A stretch of 64,000 bases of DNA from Sphingopyxis sp. OPL5 (GCF_003797775.2 NZ_CP060725.1:3528001-3592000); one strand, 5' to 3'. Shown: positions 50,079 to 60,504, numbered from the stretch's first letter. Numbers and translations: made by a program. The notes: generated by a model from the sequence alone, not told the origin.

Positions 50079-51238
50079 CGCGCGCGCGTTTTGCCGGGCT
50101 GGCGCCGACGCTCCGACTGTCCGCCGCCTATGTCCTTCCGGCGCTGGCGCTGGCCTGGATATGCGGTGGCCAGATGCTGCTCGGAAGGGTCGACGCGGCG
50201 CTGGCAATCCCTCTGCTCATGCCGGGCGCGCTGCTCCTTGCATGGCTCATCCGGGGCGAGAGCCTGCGGGCGCGCGCCCGGACCTTTGCGGCGGCGTTGC
50301 TGATCCTGGCCATGACGCAGTTGGCGCTGCACTATGGACTGGCGGAGCGAATGGGTGGCCTCCAACTCGTCGCCACCTTGCTATGTGGTGGCGTAGGATG
50401 CGGCATTGCGGCAATCCTCATCGGGCGCACCGGTAATTGGCATGCGGCGCTGCGTTGGCCGGCAATGCTTCTCACGCTGATTTTGTGGTTTGTCGGCGGG
50501 CAGGCGTTGATCGGCCCAGCCTATGCAACATGGACCAAGCCGCTTTCGCAGCCCGTTGCTACGATAACGGGCCTGCCGCTGCGCTGGGCCGGGCAGGGCG
50601 GCGATTTTGCGGCGATGCTGGAGGCGGGGCCTTCCGAGGCGCAGGCGCTTTCGGAATTATACCGGAGGCTGGACGTTCATGTCGTCGATAGTCTCGCGGA
50701 TGTCCGCGATGAAGATGCCTTGCTCGTCGCTCATCCACGCGCGCTTGCGCCAGAGGAACTTGTCCGGCTCGACACACTCACCGCGCAGCCGCGCACCATC
50801 GTCATCCTCGCCGACGCGCTGTCGAGCTGGACGCCCGCCTACCCGCTCGGCGATCCGCGCAATCCGCCGGTAACCAGCCTGCTCACCCCGCTGCTCGACC
50901 ATTGGGGGATCGCGCTCGCGGCGGTCGACCCTGAGCGGGCAGGGGATGTCGATGTCTTCCTCGACCCGGCGGGGCAGAAGCTCCGGCTCCATTCGGCGGG
51001 CCGCTTTACGCGCCTGCCGGCCGGCTGTGCGACCTGGGGCGACCGCCGCGTCGCGCGCTGTCCGATCGGTCGGGCGACCGTCTGGCTCGTCGGGGACGCC
51101 GACCTGCTCCACGAAAGCCTGTGGCAGTCGCCGATCCCCGATGCGCTATGGCTCCGCCGGTCCGACAATATGAAATGGCTGGTCTCCGCCTTGGGCGGCC
51201 CCTCCAGGGCCTATTTCGAGCCGATCTGGATCCGCTGA
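50075..51238 (+). CDS. Polytopic membrane protein with GldG-like soluble domain
   Basis: 387 residues with a GTG start in a GTGA overlap. Residues about 10-160 hold four or five membrane helices (YVLPALALAWICGG, ALAIPLLMPGALLLAW, WPAMLLTLILWFVGG and others). Residues about 180-340 look like the auxiliary domain of GldG/ABC_transp_aux proteins: DEDALLVAHPRALAPEELVRL, RTIVILADALSSW and a Leu-rich DVDVFLDPAGQKLRLH. No ABC ATPase gene is adjacent. Function unknown. Stretches of the gene have lower GC than the flanking genes. Confidence 0.68.
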   Translation: MTRARFAGLAPTLRLSAAYVLPALALAWICGGQMLLGRVDAALAIPLLMPGALLLAWLIRGESLRARARTFAAALLILAMTQLALHYGLAERMGGLQLVATLLCGGVGCGIAAILIGRTGNWHAALRWPAMLLTLILWFVGGQALIGPAYATWTKPLSQPVATITGLPLRWAGQGGDFAAMLEAGPSEAQALSELYRRLDVHVVDSLADVRDEDALLVAHPRALAPEELVRLDTLTAQPRTIVILADALSSWTPAYPLGDPRNPPVTSLLTPLLDHWGIALAAVDPERAGDVDVFLDPAGQKLRLHSAGRFTRLPAGCATWGDRRVARCPIGRATVWLVGDADLLHESLWQSPIPDALWLRRSDNMKWLVSALGGPSRAYFEPIWIR

Positions 51239-51267
51239 CCGCCGGAACCGGCGTTTTTCCGCCCCTT

Positions 51268-51281
51268 GATTCTTATCCACA
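51268..51281 (+). promoter_or_regulatory. DnaA box abutting a GANTC site
   Basis: GATTC (51268-51272) is followed immediately by the consensus DnaA box TTATCCACA (51273-51281). It lies 243 bp before mraZ. DnaA and CcrM-methylated GANTC sites regulate cell-cycle genes in alphaproteobacteria, so this may tie dcw expression to replication. Confidence 0.55.
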
Positions 51282-51366
51282 GCGGTCTGCGGCGTGCGCG
51301 TCGCGGGCCATTGCCGCTCATTTGCGCTCCTTTCGCCCCGATCTGCCCTAGAAATGTGGTGAATTG

Positions 51367-51401
51367 ACCCGGTCAGGCCCTAATTTACCCCTTTCCACCC
51401 C
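51367..51401. promoter_or_regulatory. Four CCC repeats with exact 10-bp phase (candidate MraZ operator)
   Basis: (A/G)CCCN occurs at 51367, 51377, 51387 and 51397, each followed by a 5-nt spacer. MraZ of other bacteria binds its own promoter at short repeats spaced this way. The unit differs from the E. coli TGGGN (here ACCC, or GGGT on the other strand), so assignment is tentative. Confidence 0.45.
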
Positions 51402-51421
51402 GACCGAGACTTGGTAGGCAG

Positions 51422-51476
51422 GAATCGGAGAGGGGCAATCTCCACCTGAGTCACTGGATTCGGAATTTTTGGATTC
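51422..51476. promoter_or_regulatory. Cluster of four GANTC (CcrM) sites before mraZ
   Basis: GAATC (51422-51426), GAGTC (51448-51452), GATTC (51457-51461) and GATTC (51472-51476) fall within 55 bp, with a fifth at 51268. At this GC content about one site per 300 bp is expected. The cluster lies 48-102 bp before the mraZ start, where a promoter should be. Confidence 0.55.
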
Positions 51477-51523
51477 CGGGATCGGGGAAGTTTTGCCCGG
51501 GGTGCTAGGCTGGGGGCAAATCG

Positions 51524-52045
51524 ATGGCGGTTATCACGCCCGGCAGCTATTCCGGCACCGAATTCGCCGCGATCGATGGCAAGGGACGCATCGCCGTCCC
51601 CTCTGAATTCCGCAACAATGTGCCCCTCAATGCGGATGGCCAGCGCGTGCTCTGGGTCGGCTTTCACGAAAAGCTGCCCTGTCTGGTCGCTTATGGCCAG
51701 GACCAGTTCGACCGCCTCAACGACGAAATCGCCCGCGATCGCGACATCGCGCGCGACCGCGACCGCGATTATGACGAAGACGCCGAATATAAGAAGCGCT
51801 TCGACTTCACGAAGAACTACACGCTCGACGAAAGCGGTCGCTTCCTGCCGACCTTCTCGCACCGCGACAATCCTTACGATCCCGACGTGCTGGCGTTCGA
51901 CGGCAGCGCCTGCGCCTTCGTCGGTGCGGGGCGCCGGTTCGAAATCTGGTGGCTGCCGCTGCTCGCCGCCTGCGAAGAGGCCGACCCGCGCCTGCGCCGC
52001 GTCGCCACCGCATGGGAAGCCAGCAAGGCGAGGGGGCGGAAATGA
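51524..52045 (+). CDS. mraZ: Transcriptional regulator MraZ
   Basis: 173 residues, slightly longer than E. coli MraZ (152). It shows the two SpoVT/AbrB-like swapped-hairpin modules: [18 protein letters not shown] in the first and [16 protein letters not shown] in the second, each with the DxxGR-type motif. MraZ represses or modulates the dcw operon from its own promoter. The ATG follows a GGGGGC site; its end overlaps rsmH by ATGA. It opens the dcw cluster. Confidence 0.95.
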   Translation: MAVITPGSYSGTEFAAIDGKGRIAVPSEFRNNVPLNADGQRVLWVGFHEKLPCLVAYGQDQFDRLNDEIARDRDIARDRDRDYDEDAEYKKRFDFTKNYTLDESGRFLPTFSHRDNPYDPDVLAFDGSACAFVGAGRRFEIWWLPLLAACEEADPRLRRVATAWEASKARGRK

Positions 52046-53034
52046 CCGACCTTGCCTCCAATGTCTTCAGGGATCCGCGCCATGACCCCGTGCTCCGCGA
52101 CGAGATTGTCGCCGCGCTCGCGATCGCGCCCGGCGAATGCCATGTCGACGCCACCTTCGGCGCCGGCGGCTATACCCGCGCGCTGCTCGCGGCGGGCGCC
52201 CAGGTCGTCGCCTGCGACCGCGATCCCGATGCGATCGCCGAGGGCCAGGCACTCGTCGCCGAAGCCGCCGGTCGGTTGACGCTGGTCCACGGCCGCTTCG
52301 GCGAAATCGACCGGCTGCTCGCCGAACGCGGCATCGACGCCGTCGACGGCATCGTCTTCGACATCGGCGTCTCATCGATGCAGCTCGACCGCGCCGAACG
52401 CGGCTTTTCGTTCCAGAACGACGGCCCGCTGAACATGACGATGGCGCAGGACGGCGAGACCGCGGCCGACTGGCTCAACAGCGCCGACGAGGGCGCCATC
52501 GCCGATGTCCTCTTTCACTATGGCGACGAACGCCAGTCGCGCCGCGTCGCGCGCGCGATCGTCGCGGCGCGCCCGCTCACCCGCACCGGTGAACTCGCGA
52601 CGGTGATCCGCAAGGCGCTGCGCCACCCCCCCGGTGCCCCCAAGGACCCGGCGACGCGCAGTTTTCAGGCGATCCGCATCCACATCAACGGCGAACTCGA
52701 CGAGCTCAAGGCCGGGCTCGACGCCGCCGAACGGCTGCTGCGTCCCGGCGGCAGGCTCGCGGTGGTGTCGTTCCACAGCACCGAGGATCGCATCGTGAAG
52801 AACTTCCTGCGCGAACGGAGCGGAGGCGATGCCGCCGGTTCGCGCCACCGGCCCGCGCTAGCCCCTCCGGCGCGGGCCGCAACTTTCCTGCCCCCGGCGC
52901 GCCGGGTGCGCCCGGGCAAGGATGAAGAAGCACGCAACCCCCGCGCCCGTTCGGCGACGCTGCGCAGCGCGGTGCGCACCGATGCGGCGGCATGGTCCGC
53001 GGGTTCGACGACACAGGAGGCGATCTCATGCTGA
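52042..53034 (+). CDS. rsmH: 16S rRNA (cytosine1402-N4)-methyltransferase
   Basis: 330 residues. [13 protein letters not shown] at the N-terminus, the SAM motif [35 protein letters not shown] and the C-terminal [16 protein letters not shown] are the RsmH (MraW) signature. It methylates N4 of C1402 in 16S rRNA. The start is the ATG of the ATGA overlap with mraZ, and the ftsL start overlaps its end by 7 bp. Confidence 0.96.
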   Translation: MTDLASNVFRDPRHDPVLRDEIVAALAIAPGECHVDATFGAGGYTRALLAAGAQVVACDRDPDAIAEGQALVAEAAGRLTLVHGRFGEIDRLLAERGIDAVDGIVFDIGVSSMQLDRAERGFSFQNDGPLNMTMAQDGETAADWLNSADEGAIADVLFHYGDERQSRRVARAIVAARPLTRTGELATVIRKALRHPPGAPKDPATRSFQAIRIHINGELDELKAGLDAAERLLRPGGRLAVVSFHSTEDRIVKNFLRERSGGDAAGSRHRPALAPPARAATFLPPARRVRPGKDEEARNPRARSATLRSAVRTDAAAWSAGSTTQEAISC

Positions 53035-53630
53035 TGGCGGCGCGCAAATTGCAGGGTATCGGGCTGGTATTGCTCGTGCTGGTGTTCGCGATGATGCTCT
53101 ATCCGGTGTCGCTGAAGGTCGCGGCGACGCGCAGCGAACTCGCGCAGATCAACCAGCAGATCAATCGCACCCGTGACAATATCCGCTACCTCGAATCCGA
53201 ACTCGCGGTGCGCGCGTCGATGCGCCAGCTCGAGCAATGGAACGCCGAAACCTTCGGCTATTCGGCGCCGTCGGCGAGCCAGTATCTCGCGAACGAGCGC
53301 CAGCTTGCCTCGGTCGGCCGCTTGCAGCGCGCGCGCGGTGCCAATGACGTCGCGCCGGTGCTGATGGCGATGGTGTCGCCGGTCGCGCTGCCCGAAAAGG
53401 CCAAGCCCGCCGCCGCCACGGCGCCGGACGCCCCCGCCGCCCCGGCCGCGGCGCCGAAGCCGGCGGCGATCAAGCTTGCCGCGGTCCAGTCGGACACGCC
53501 GCCGCGCATGGCGCCGACCCGCCGCCGCGAACAATTGAAGATGATCGAGGACCAGCTCCTCGCCGAATCGACGCTCGCCGATCTCAAGCGGGCCGCCGCC
53601 GCCGAAGCAGGGGAAGCCAGGGGCCGATGA
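53028..53630 (+). CDS. ftsL: Cell division protein FtsL
   Basis: 200 residues from the ATG at 53028, which has an AGGAGG site 8 bp upstream; the next ATG at 53034 is a second option. One membrane helix ([20 protein letters not shown]) follows a short cytoplasmic N-terminus. A coiled coil with Leu/Ile periodicity ([21 protein letters not shown]) is the division-protein part. The C-terminal half is Pro/Ala-rich and longer than in E. coli FtsL (121). Assignment rests on position between rsmH and ftsI and on topology. Confidence 0.87.
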   Translation: MLMAARKLQGIGLVLLVLVFAMMLYPVSLKVAATRSELAQINQQINRTRDNIRYLESELAVRASMRQLEQWNAETFGYSAPSASQYLANERQLASVGRLQRARGANDVAPVLMAMVSPVALPEKAKPAAATAPDAPAAPAAAPKPAAIKLAAVQSDTPPRMAPTRRREQLKMIEDQLLAESTLADLKRAAAAEAGEARGR

Positions 53631-55318
53631 ACACGCTGGTCGTCCGTCCGACACGCGTCCGTACCGCCGGGGTGCGGCAGCAACTGCTGCTCACCGCACA
53701 GCAGCGGCTGATGATCCTGATGCTGCTGTTCACGGCGGCGATCTTTTTCGTGTCGCTGCGTCTGCTCTATTTCGCGGCGTTCGACACGACGCCGCAGCGC
53801 GGCGCCGCCGCGGCGTTCGTTCCGGCGCGCGCCGACATCGTCGACCGCAACGGCGTGCCGCTGGCGCGCACCATCGACGGCTATTCGATCCGCGTCGTGC
53901 CGTCGAAGCTGCTCAACAACCGCGCCTATCTGGCCGACGAACTGGTCAAGATCTTCCCCGACACGCCGCGCGAGGAATTTCTCGCCAAGCTGACCGGCCC
54001 GCGCGCCACCTATATCCGCCGCCGCGCGCTGCCCGACCAGGTCGCGGCGGTGAACGCGATCGGTGAAATCGGTTTCGACTTTCCGCGCGAAAAGGAACGC
54101 CTCTACCCGCAGCTCAGCCTCGCCGCGCACACGCTGGGTTTCATCAACGCCGAGGGGCAGGGCGTCACCGGGATCGAGGGCGCCTATGACAAGCGCCTGA
54201 CCGACGCCGCGACGCGCGGCCAGCCGCTCGCGCTGTCGATCGACGCGCGGGTGCAGGGCGTGCTCGAAAGCGAACTCGGCAGCGCGGTGACGAACCTCGA
54301 GGCGATCGGCGGCGCGGGGATCATCCTCGACGTCCACACCGGCGAAGTGCTGGCGATGTCGTCGCTGCCGACCTTCAACCCGAACAAGCTGACCGGCAGC
54401 GACCCCGCGACGCGCCGCAACGCCGTGACCTATAATCTCTATGAGCTGGGTTCGACCTTCAAGCCGCTGACCGTCGCGGCGGCGATCGACGCCGGCACGG
54501 TGACCAGCATGGCGCGGCGCTACGATGCGACCCAGCCGCTCGCGATCGCGGGTTTCCGGATCCGCGACAGCCATCCGGCGGGGCGCTGGTACAATGTGCC
54601 CGAAACGCTGATCCACAGCTCGAACATCGTCACCGCGCAGATCGCCGACGAACTGGGCCGCGAGAAGATGGAGGCGATGTTCCGCAGCGTCGATTTCGAC
54701 AAACGGCCGGGCATCGAGCTGAAAGAACGGGCGTTTCCGCTGTGGCCTAAAAACTGGGGCCGGCTGACCACGATGACGACCGGCTATGGTCACGGGATCG
54801 CGGTCACCCCGCTGCACCTCGCCAGCGCCTATGCCGCGCTCGTCAACGGCGGCATCTACCGCCCGGCGACGATGCTCAAGCTGGGCGACAAGGCGCCGCC
54901 GCAGGGCCGCCGCGTCTTCAAGGCGTCGACCAGCGCGCGGATGCGCCAGTTGCTCCGTCTGATCGTGTCCGACGGCACCGGCAAGCAGGCCGAGGCGCCC
55001 GGCTTCCGCGTCGGCGGGAAAACCGGAAGTGCCGAAAAGCCCGGCATCGGCGGGTATAACCGGACGTCGGTCGTCGCGACCTTTGCCGCGGCATTTCCGA
55101 TGGATAACCCGCGTTACGTGGTTATCGCGATGATCGACCAGCCCAAGGGCAATGCCTATAGTTCGGGCCAGCGCACCGCGGGCTGGACCGCGGCGCCTGT
55201 GGTCAAAAAAGTCGTGATGCGCGCGGGTCCGATGCTCGGCGTCTTCCCCGACGAAAGCCGCGACGTCGATGTGTCCGAACTGACCCCGCTGCTCTGGAGA
55301 AACGGGGAAGCCGAGTAA
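53627..55318 (+). CDS. ftsI: Peptidoglycan transpeptidase FtsI (PBP3)
   Basis: 563 residues. A single N-terminal membrane helix (LMILMLLFTAAIFFVSLRLL) anchors a PBP dimerisation domain (ARADIVDRNGVPLART) and a transpeptidase domain. Active-site motifs are STFK (Ser276 in ELGSTFKPLTV), SSN (IHSSNIVT) and KTG (VGGKTGSAEKP). It cross-links septal peptidoglycan with FtsW as partner. It overlaps ftsL (ATGA), and murE overlaps its stop by one base (TAATG). Confidence 0.97.
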   Translation: MNTLVVRPTRVRTAGVRQQLLLTAQQRLMILMLLFTAAIFFVSLRLLYFAAFDTTPQRGAAAAFVPARADIVDRNGVPLARTIDGYSIRVVPSKLLNNRAYLADELVKIFPDTPREEFLAKLTGPRATYIRRRALPDQVAAVNAIGEIGFDFPREKERLYPQLSLAAHTLGFINAEGQGVTGIEGAYDKRLTDAATRGQPLALSIDARVQGVLESELGSAVTNLEAIGGAGIILDVHTGEVLAMSSLPTFNPNKLTGSDPATRRNAVTYNLYELGSTFKPLTVAAAIDAGTVTSMARRYDATQPLAIAGFRIRDSHPAGRWYNVPETLIHSSNIVTAQIADELGREKMEAMFRSVDFDKRPGIELKERAFPLWPKNWGRLTTMTTGYGHGIAVTPLHLASAYAALVNGGIYRPATMLKLGDKAPPQGRRVFKASTSARMRQLLRLIVSDGTGKQAEAPGFRVGGKTGSAEKPGIGGYNRTSVVATFAAAFPMDNPRYVVIAMIDQPKGNAYSSGQRTAGWTAAPVVKKVVMRAGPMLGVFPDESRDVDVSELTPLLWRNGEAE

Positions 55319-56757
55319 TGCGTCTCGCGGCGCTGATCGAAAATCAGGCTTTGTCGGGCGCCGACCCTGTCGTCACCGGGCTCGCGATCGACCATCGCAA
55401 GGTTGCGCCGGGGACGATCTTCGGCGCCTTCGTCGGCGAAAAGTTCAACGGCGAGGATTTTATCGCCGCCGCGATCGAGGCTGGCGCCATCGCCATCGTC
55501 GCGCGGCCCGAGGCGAAGGTCGACGGCGCGGTCCATATCGCCGACGCCAATCCGCGCCGCGCCTTCGCGCATATCGCCGCGCGCTTTTTCCACAAATTTC
55601 CCGCGACCTGCGTCGCGGTCACCGGCACCAACGGCAAGACCTCGACCGTCGAAATGACCCGCCAACTGTGGCGCATGGCGGGGTTCCACGCCGCCTCGAT
55701 CGGCACGCTCGGCGTCACCGCCGGCGACGACCGCGTCGTCACCGGGCTGACCACCCCCGATATCGTCACCTTCCTGTCGAACATGGCGGGCCTTGCCGCC
55801 GAGGGGGTGACCCACGCCGCGTTCGAGGCATCGAGCCACGGCCTCGACCAGTATCGGACCGAGGGCCTGCCCGTGAAGGCCGCCGCCTTCACCAACCTCA
55901 GCCACGATCATCTCGATTATCATGGCGACATGGACAGCTACATGGCCGCGAAGATGCGACTGTTCCGCGAGGTCGTCGACCCGAACGGCACGGTGGTGAT
56001 CTGGAACGACGACATGTGGTCGCCGGCCGCCGAATATGAAGCGAAACAGCGCGGCGTCCGCATCCTGACCGTCGGCCAGCATGGCGAGGACCTGCGTCTC
56101 GTCTCGCGCGAGCCGACCCAACTCGGCCAATCGCTCGTCATCGCCGCAGGGCCGGTGGTGCAGAAAGTCACGCTGCCGCTGATCGGCGCCTATCAGGTCG
56201 CCAATGCGCTGGTTTCGGCGGGCCTCGTTATCGCGACAGGCGGCGACGTGGCGCAGACGCTCGGCAATCTCGCGCGGCTCCAGCCGGTGCGCGGGCGCCT
56301 CGAACGCGCCGCGATCACCAAAACGGGCGCGCCGGTCTATGTCGATTATGCCCACACCCCCGACGCGATCGAGGCCGCGCTCGACGCGCTGCGCCCGCAC
56401 GCGACGGGCCGCCTGATCCTCGTCTTCGGTGCCGGTGGCGACCGCGACAAGGACAAGCGCCCTGAAATGGGCCGGGTCGCCGCCGCGAAGGCCGACATCG
56501 CGATCATCACCGACGACAATCCGCGCGGCGAGGATGCCGCGACGATCCGCGCCGCGATCGCCGCCGGTGCGCCGGGCGCGCAGGTCATCGGCGACCGCCG
56601 CGCCGCTATCGCCGCCGCCATTGCCGAGGCGCGCGCCGACGACATCGTCTGCATCGCGGGCAAGGGGCATGAACAGGGCCAGATCGTCGGCCGGGGCGAC
56701 GCGATGCGCGTCATTCCCTTCGACGATGTGACCGTCGCGCGCGAGGAGGCGGCATGA
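55318..56757 (+). CDS. murE: UDP-MurNAc-L-Ala-D-Glu:meso-diaminopimelate ligase
   Basis: 479 residues. The ATP loop is VTGTNGKTSTVEMT. DHLDYHGDMDSYMAAK is the Lys-carbamylation region seen in Mur ligases. The motif DNPRGED, with DNPR specifying meso-diaminopimelate rather than lysine, is present. It adds the third residue of the stem peptide. Its stop overlaps the murF start by ATGA. Confidence 0.97.
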   Translation: MRLAALIENQALSGADPVVTGLAIDHRKVAPGTIFGAFVGEKFNGEDFIAAAIEAGAIAIVARPEAKVDGAVHIADANPRRAFAHIAARFFHKFPATCVAVTGTNGKTSTVEMTRQLWRMAGFHAASIGTLGVTAGDDRVVTGLTTPDIVTFLSNMAGLAAEGVTHAAFEASSHGLDQYRTEGLPVKAAAFTNLSHDHLDYHGDMDSYMAAKMRLFREVVDPNGTVVIWNDDMWSPAAEYEAKQRGVRILTVGQHGEDLRLVSREPTQLGQSLVIAAGPVVQKVTLPLIGAYQVANALVSAGLVIATGGDVAQTLGNLARLQPVRGRLERAAITKTGAPVYVDYAHTPDAIEAALDALRPHATGRLILVFGAGGDRDKDKRPEMGRVAAAKADIAIITDDNPRGEDAATIRAAIAAGAPGAQVIGDRRAAIAAAIAEARADDIVCIAGKGHEQGQIVGRGDAMRVIPFDDVTVAREEAA

Positions 56758-58133
56758 ACCCGCTGTGGACCGCGCGCGCCATCGCCGCTGCGACCGGCGG
56801 CACCGCCAGCGCCGACTTCACCGTCCACGGCGTCGCCTTCGACTCGCGCGAGGTGGGGAAGGGCGACCTGTTCGTCGCGATGAAGGGCGAGGCGACCGAC
56901 GGCCATAACTTCATCGATAAGGCGATCGCCGCGGGCGCGGCAGGGATCGTGTGCGAAACCGCTATCGACCATCCGCATGTCCGCGTCGCCGACAGCGCCC
57001 TCGCGCTGAACGCGCTGGGTATCGCGTCGCGCGCGCGCTGCCACGGCCGGATCATCGGCGTGACCGGCTCGGCGGGCAAGACGGGAACCAAAGAGGCGCT
57101 GTTCGCGGCGCTCGACCGCTTCCGCCCGGGCAAGGCGCATCGCTCGGTCAAAAGCTACAACAACCATGTCGGCGTGCCCTTGAGCCTGTCGCGCATGCCC
57201 TCGACCGCCGATTATGGCGTGTTCGAAATGGGGATGAACCACGCCGGCGAACTCGCCGCGCTGACCCGGATGGTGCGCCCGCACGTCGCCATCGTCACCA
57301 CCATCGCCCCGGCGCATATGGAATTCTTCGGCAGCGAAGCGGCGATCGCCGACGCCAAGGGCGAAATTTTCGAAGGCCTCGAACCCGGCGGTACCGCGAT
57401 CGTGCCCTTCGACAGCCCGCATTATGCACGGCTGCGCGCCAAGGCCGAGCAGCACGCCGGGCAGGTGGTGAGCTTCGGGCTCGGCGCCGGCGCCGATGTC
57501 CGCGCGGTCGACTGGCTGCCCGACGGGCAGGGTGGTTCGCTCGTCACCGCGCAGGTTCAGGAAGCCTTGCTCTGCTTCAACATCGCGCAGGCGGGCGCGC
57601 ATTGGGTATCGAACGCGCTCGCGGTGCTGGCCGCGGTGAAAGCCGTCGGCGGCGACCTTCCCGCGGCGGGGCTCGCCTTTGCCGAGATGGCCGGGCTTGC
57701 CGGACGCGGCGCGCGGCATCGCCTGCCGGTTGCGGGCGGCGGCCATATCCTGCTGATCGACGAAAGCTACAACGCCAACCCCGCCTCGATGGTCGCCACG
57801 ATCGACCAGCTCGGCAGCGAATCCGCCGATCGCCGCGTCGCGATTCTCGGCGCGATGAAGGAACTCGGCCCGGGCGGCGAGGCCTATCATGCCGGTTTGG
57901 CCGCTCCGCTCGTCGCAGCGGGCGTGCAGTTCGCCTTGCTCGTCGGCGAAGAGATGACGCCGCTCGCCAAAGCGCTTGAGGGGCGTATCGATTTCGCGCA
58001 TGTGCCCGACCATCGGGCCGCCAAAGAGCGGCTGAAAGACTTGATCCGCGCCGGCGATGCCGTGCTGGTCAAGGGGTCGAACAGCGTTGGCCTGTCGCAT
58101 CTGGTGACGGCGCTGACCAACGGGGAATATTGA
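56754..58133 (+). CDS. murF: UDP-MurNAc-tripeptide:D-Ala-D-Ala ligase
   Basis: 459 residues. The ATP loop is [15 protein letters not shown], with the murF-typical Ser-Ala in place of Thr-His/Asn. [17 protein letters not shown] and [11 protein letters not shown] are MurF motifs. It attaches D-Ala-D-Ala to finish the UDP-MurNAc-pentapeptide. It overlaps murE (ATGA) and mraY (TGATG). Confidence 0.97.
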   Translation: MNPLWTARAIAAATGGTASADFTVHGVAFDSREVGKGDLFVAMKGEATDGHNFIDKAIAAGAAGIVCETAIDHPHVRVADSALALNALGIASRARCHGRIIGVTGSAGKTGTKEALFAALDRFRPGKAHRSVKSYNNHVGVPLSLSRMPSTADYGVFEMGMNHAGELAALTRMVRPHVAIVTTIAPAHMEFFGSEAAIADAKGEIFEGLEPGGTAIVPFDSPHYARLRAKAEQHAGQVVSFGLGAGADVRAVDWLPDGQGGSLVTAQVQEALLCFNIAQAGAHWVSNALAVLAAVKAVGGDLPAAGLAFAEMAGLAGRGARHRLPVAGGGHILLIDESYNANPASMVATIDQLGSESADRRVAILGAMKELGPGGEAYHAGLAAPLVAAGVQFALLVGEEMTPLAKALEGRIDFAHVPDHRAAKERLKDLIRAGDAVLVKGSNSVGLSHLVTALTNGEY

Positions 58134-59203
58134 TGCTGTACTGGCTGGCGGAATGGCTTGGCTTTCCGGGGGTCCTCAACCTCATTCGTTATCTGAGCTT
58201 CCGCTCGGGCGCCGCGGTCGCGACCGCGCTGATCATCGGCCTGTGGATCGGCCCGCGCTTCATCCTGATGCTGCGCATGCGGCAAGGCAAGGGCCAGCCG
58301 ATCCGCGACGATGGCCCGCAGACGCATCTCGCGAAAAAGGGCACGCCGACGATGGGCGGGCTGATGATCCTGATTTCGCTGATGATTTCGGCGCTGCTCT
58401 GGATGGATTTGTCGAACCGCTTCGTCTGGGCCTGCCTGTTCGTCACCGGCGGTTTCGCGGTCGTCGGCTTCCTCGACGATCTCGACAAGGTGACCAAGGC
58501 CAGCCACCGCGGCATCCCCGGCCGCGTGCGGTTGCTGATCGAATTCGTCATCGCGGGGGTCGCGGTGTTCCTGATCGTGTCGCGCACCGGCACCGACCTG
58601 TACCTGCCCTTTTTCAGCGGCATCGTGCTCGAACTCGGGCCCTTTTATTATGTCTTCGCGATGGTGATGATCGTCGGCTTCGGCAATGCGGTGAACCTGA
58701 CCGACGGGCTCGACGGACTCGCGACCTTCCCCGTGATCATCGCCAGCCTCGCCTTCCTCGTCATCGTCTATCTCTCGGGCAACGTGAAATTCGCCGAATA
58801 TCTCGGCATCCCGCACGTCCCCGGCGCGGGCGAACTGGCGATCTTCGCCGCCGCGATCATCGGCGCCTGCCTGGCGTTCCTGTGGTTCAACGCGCCCCCC
58901 GCGGCGGTGTTCATGGGCGACACCGGCAGCCTCGCATTGGGCGGCGCGCTCGCGACGATCGCGGTGACCGCGCAGCACGAACTGGTGCTCGTCATCATCG
59001 GCGGCTTGTTCGTGGTCGAGGCGTTGTCGGTGATCATCCAGGTCGCCTGGTACAAACGCACCGGCAAACGCGTCTTCCGCATGGCGCCGATCCACCATCA
59101 TTTCGAACAGCTCGGCTGGCCCGAATCGACCGTCGTGATCCGTTTCTGGATCGTGTCGATCGTTCTCGCGCTGGCAGGGCTTGCGACGCTCAAGCTCCGG
59201 TGA
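58133..59203 (+). CDS. mraY: Phospho-MurNAc-pentapeptide transferase
   Basis: 356 residues with about ten membrane helices. The conserved Asp motifs [13 protein letters not shown] and [10 protein letters not shown] bind Mg and undecaprenyl phosphate; PIHHHFE at the C-terminus is the MraY His triad. The start MLYWLAEWL is the ATG sharing one base with the murF stop. It makes lipid I at the inner membrane. It ends in GTGA with murD. Confidence 0.97.
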   Translation: MLYWLAEWLGFPGVLNLIRYLSFRSGAAVATALIIGLWIGPRFILMLRMRQGKGQPIRDDGPQTHLAKKGTPTMGGLMILISLMISALLWMDLSNRFVWACLFVTGGFAVVGFLDDLDKVTKASHRGIPGRVRLLIEFVIAGVAVFLIVSRTGTDLYLPFFSGIVLELGPFYYVFAMVMIVGFGNAVNLTDGLDGLATFPVIIASLAFLVIVYLSGNVKFAEYLGIPHVPGAGELAIFAAAIIGACLAFLWFNAPPAAVFMGDTGSLALGGALATIAVTAQHELVLVIIGGLFVVEALSVIIQVAWYKRTGKRVFRMAPIHHHFEQLGWPESTVVIRFWIVSIVLALAGLATLKLR

Positions 59204-60504
59204 TCACCAGCCGCGCCTTTGCCGGTCGCCGCTACGCGGTGCTGGGGCTGGCGCGCTCGGGGCTGGCTACCGTCGAGGCGCTCGTCGCCAGCGGCGCGGG
59301 CGTCACCGCATGGGACGACCGCGAGGATGCCCGCGACGAGGCGATGGCGCTCGGCGCCGACATCGGCAACCCGCTCGACATCGACCTGATCGGTTTCGCG
59401 GGCGTCGTCGTGTCGCCCGGCGTCCCGCTCAACCGCCACCCGATCGCCGCCCACGCGCGCGAGGCGCATGTGCCGGTGATCGGCGATGTCGAGCTGTTCG
59501 CCGAAGCGCGCGCGGAGCTGCCGCCGCACAAGGTCGTCGGCATCACCGGCACCAACGGCAAGTCGACCGTCACCGCGCTGGTCACCCATATGCTCGAAAG
59601 CGCGGGCATCCCGACGCTGATGGGCGGCAATATCGGCCTGCCGATCCTCAGCCGCGATCCGCTCCCCGAAGGCGGGGTCTATGTCCTCGAACTGTCGAGC
59701 TACCAGATCGACCTGTCGCACAGCCTCGCCTGCGATGTCGCGCTGCTCACCAACCTCACCCCCGACCATCTCGACCGCTACGACGGTTTCGCGGGCTATG
59801 CCGCGTCGAAGGCGCGGTTGTTCTCGCTCCAGCACCGGGATCAGGTCGCGATCGTCGCGGTCGACGACGACCCGTCGAAGATCATCGCGGGGCGGATCAA
59901 TCACCGCCTGTTTCGCGTCTCGGGCAAGGATGTCGACCCCGTCGACCAGATGCGCTGGCCGGCGCTGCAGGGCCCGCACAATGCGCAGAACGCGGTCTGC
60001 GCGATCGCGGTGTGCCGGGTGCTCGGGTTGAACGACGAACAGATCGAACGCGGCCTCGCCACCTACAAGGCGTTGCCGCATCGCATGGAACTGGTCGGCG
60101 AAGTCGCTGGCGTCCGCTGGTACAATGACAGCAAGGCGACCAACGCGGCTTCCGCTGCACCGGCGCTGGCGGCCTTTCCGCCGGCGCCGGACCAGCGTCT
60201 GCACTGGATCGCCGGCGGGCAGGCCAAGGGCGACGGGTTGTCCGCCTGCCGTCCCTGGTTCGGACACGTCAAGCGTGCCTATCTGGTCGGCGAGGCGATG
60301 GACGGTTTCGCGGCCGAGATCGGCGATGCGATTCCCGTCGACCGTTCGGGCGACCTCGCGACTGCGGTCGCGCGTGCGGCGGCGGTCGCCGAGCCGGGCG
60401 ACATCGTGTTGCTGTCGCCGGCCTGCGCGTCGTTCGACCAGTTCAAGAGTTTTGAGGAGCGCGGCGACCGGTTTCGCGCCATCGTCAAGGCATTCGGGGC
60501 ATGA
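59200..60504 (+). CDS. murD: UDP-MurNAc-L-alanine:D-glutamate ligase
   Basis: 434 residues from a GTG overlapping the mraY stop. [17 protein letters not shown] is the N-terminal nucleotide fold, the ATP loop is [15 protein letters not shown], and [12 protein letters not shown] and [11 protein letters not shown] are MurD motifs. It adds D-Glu to UDP-MurNAc-L-Ala in the cytoplasm. The ftsW start overlaps its end by ATGA. Confidence 0.96.
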   Translation: MITSRAFAGRRYAVLGLARSGLATVEALVASGAGVTAWDDREDARDEAMALGADIGNPLDIDLIGFAGVVVSPGVPLNRHPIAAHAREAHVPVIGDVELFAEARAELPPHKVVGITGTNGKSTVTALVTHMLESAGIPTLMGGNIGLPILSRDPLPEGGVYVLELSSYQIDLSHSLACDVALLTNLTPDHLDRYDGFAGYAASKARLFSLQHRDQVAIVAVDDDPSKIIAGRINHRLFRVSGKDVDPVDQMRWPALQGPHNAQNAVCAIAVCRVLGLNDEQIERGLATYKALPHRMELVGEVAGVRWYNDSKATNAASAAPALAAFPPAPDQRLHWIAGGQAKGDGLSACRPWFGHVKRAYLVGEAMDGFAAEIGDAIPVDRSGDLATAVARAAAVAEPGDIVLLSPACASFDQFKSFEERGDRFRAIVKAFGA

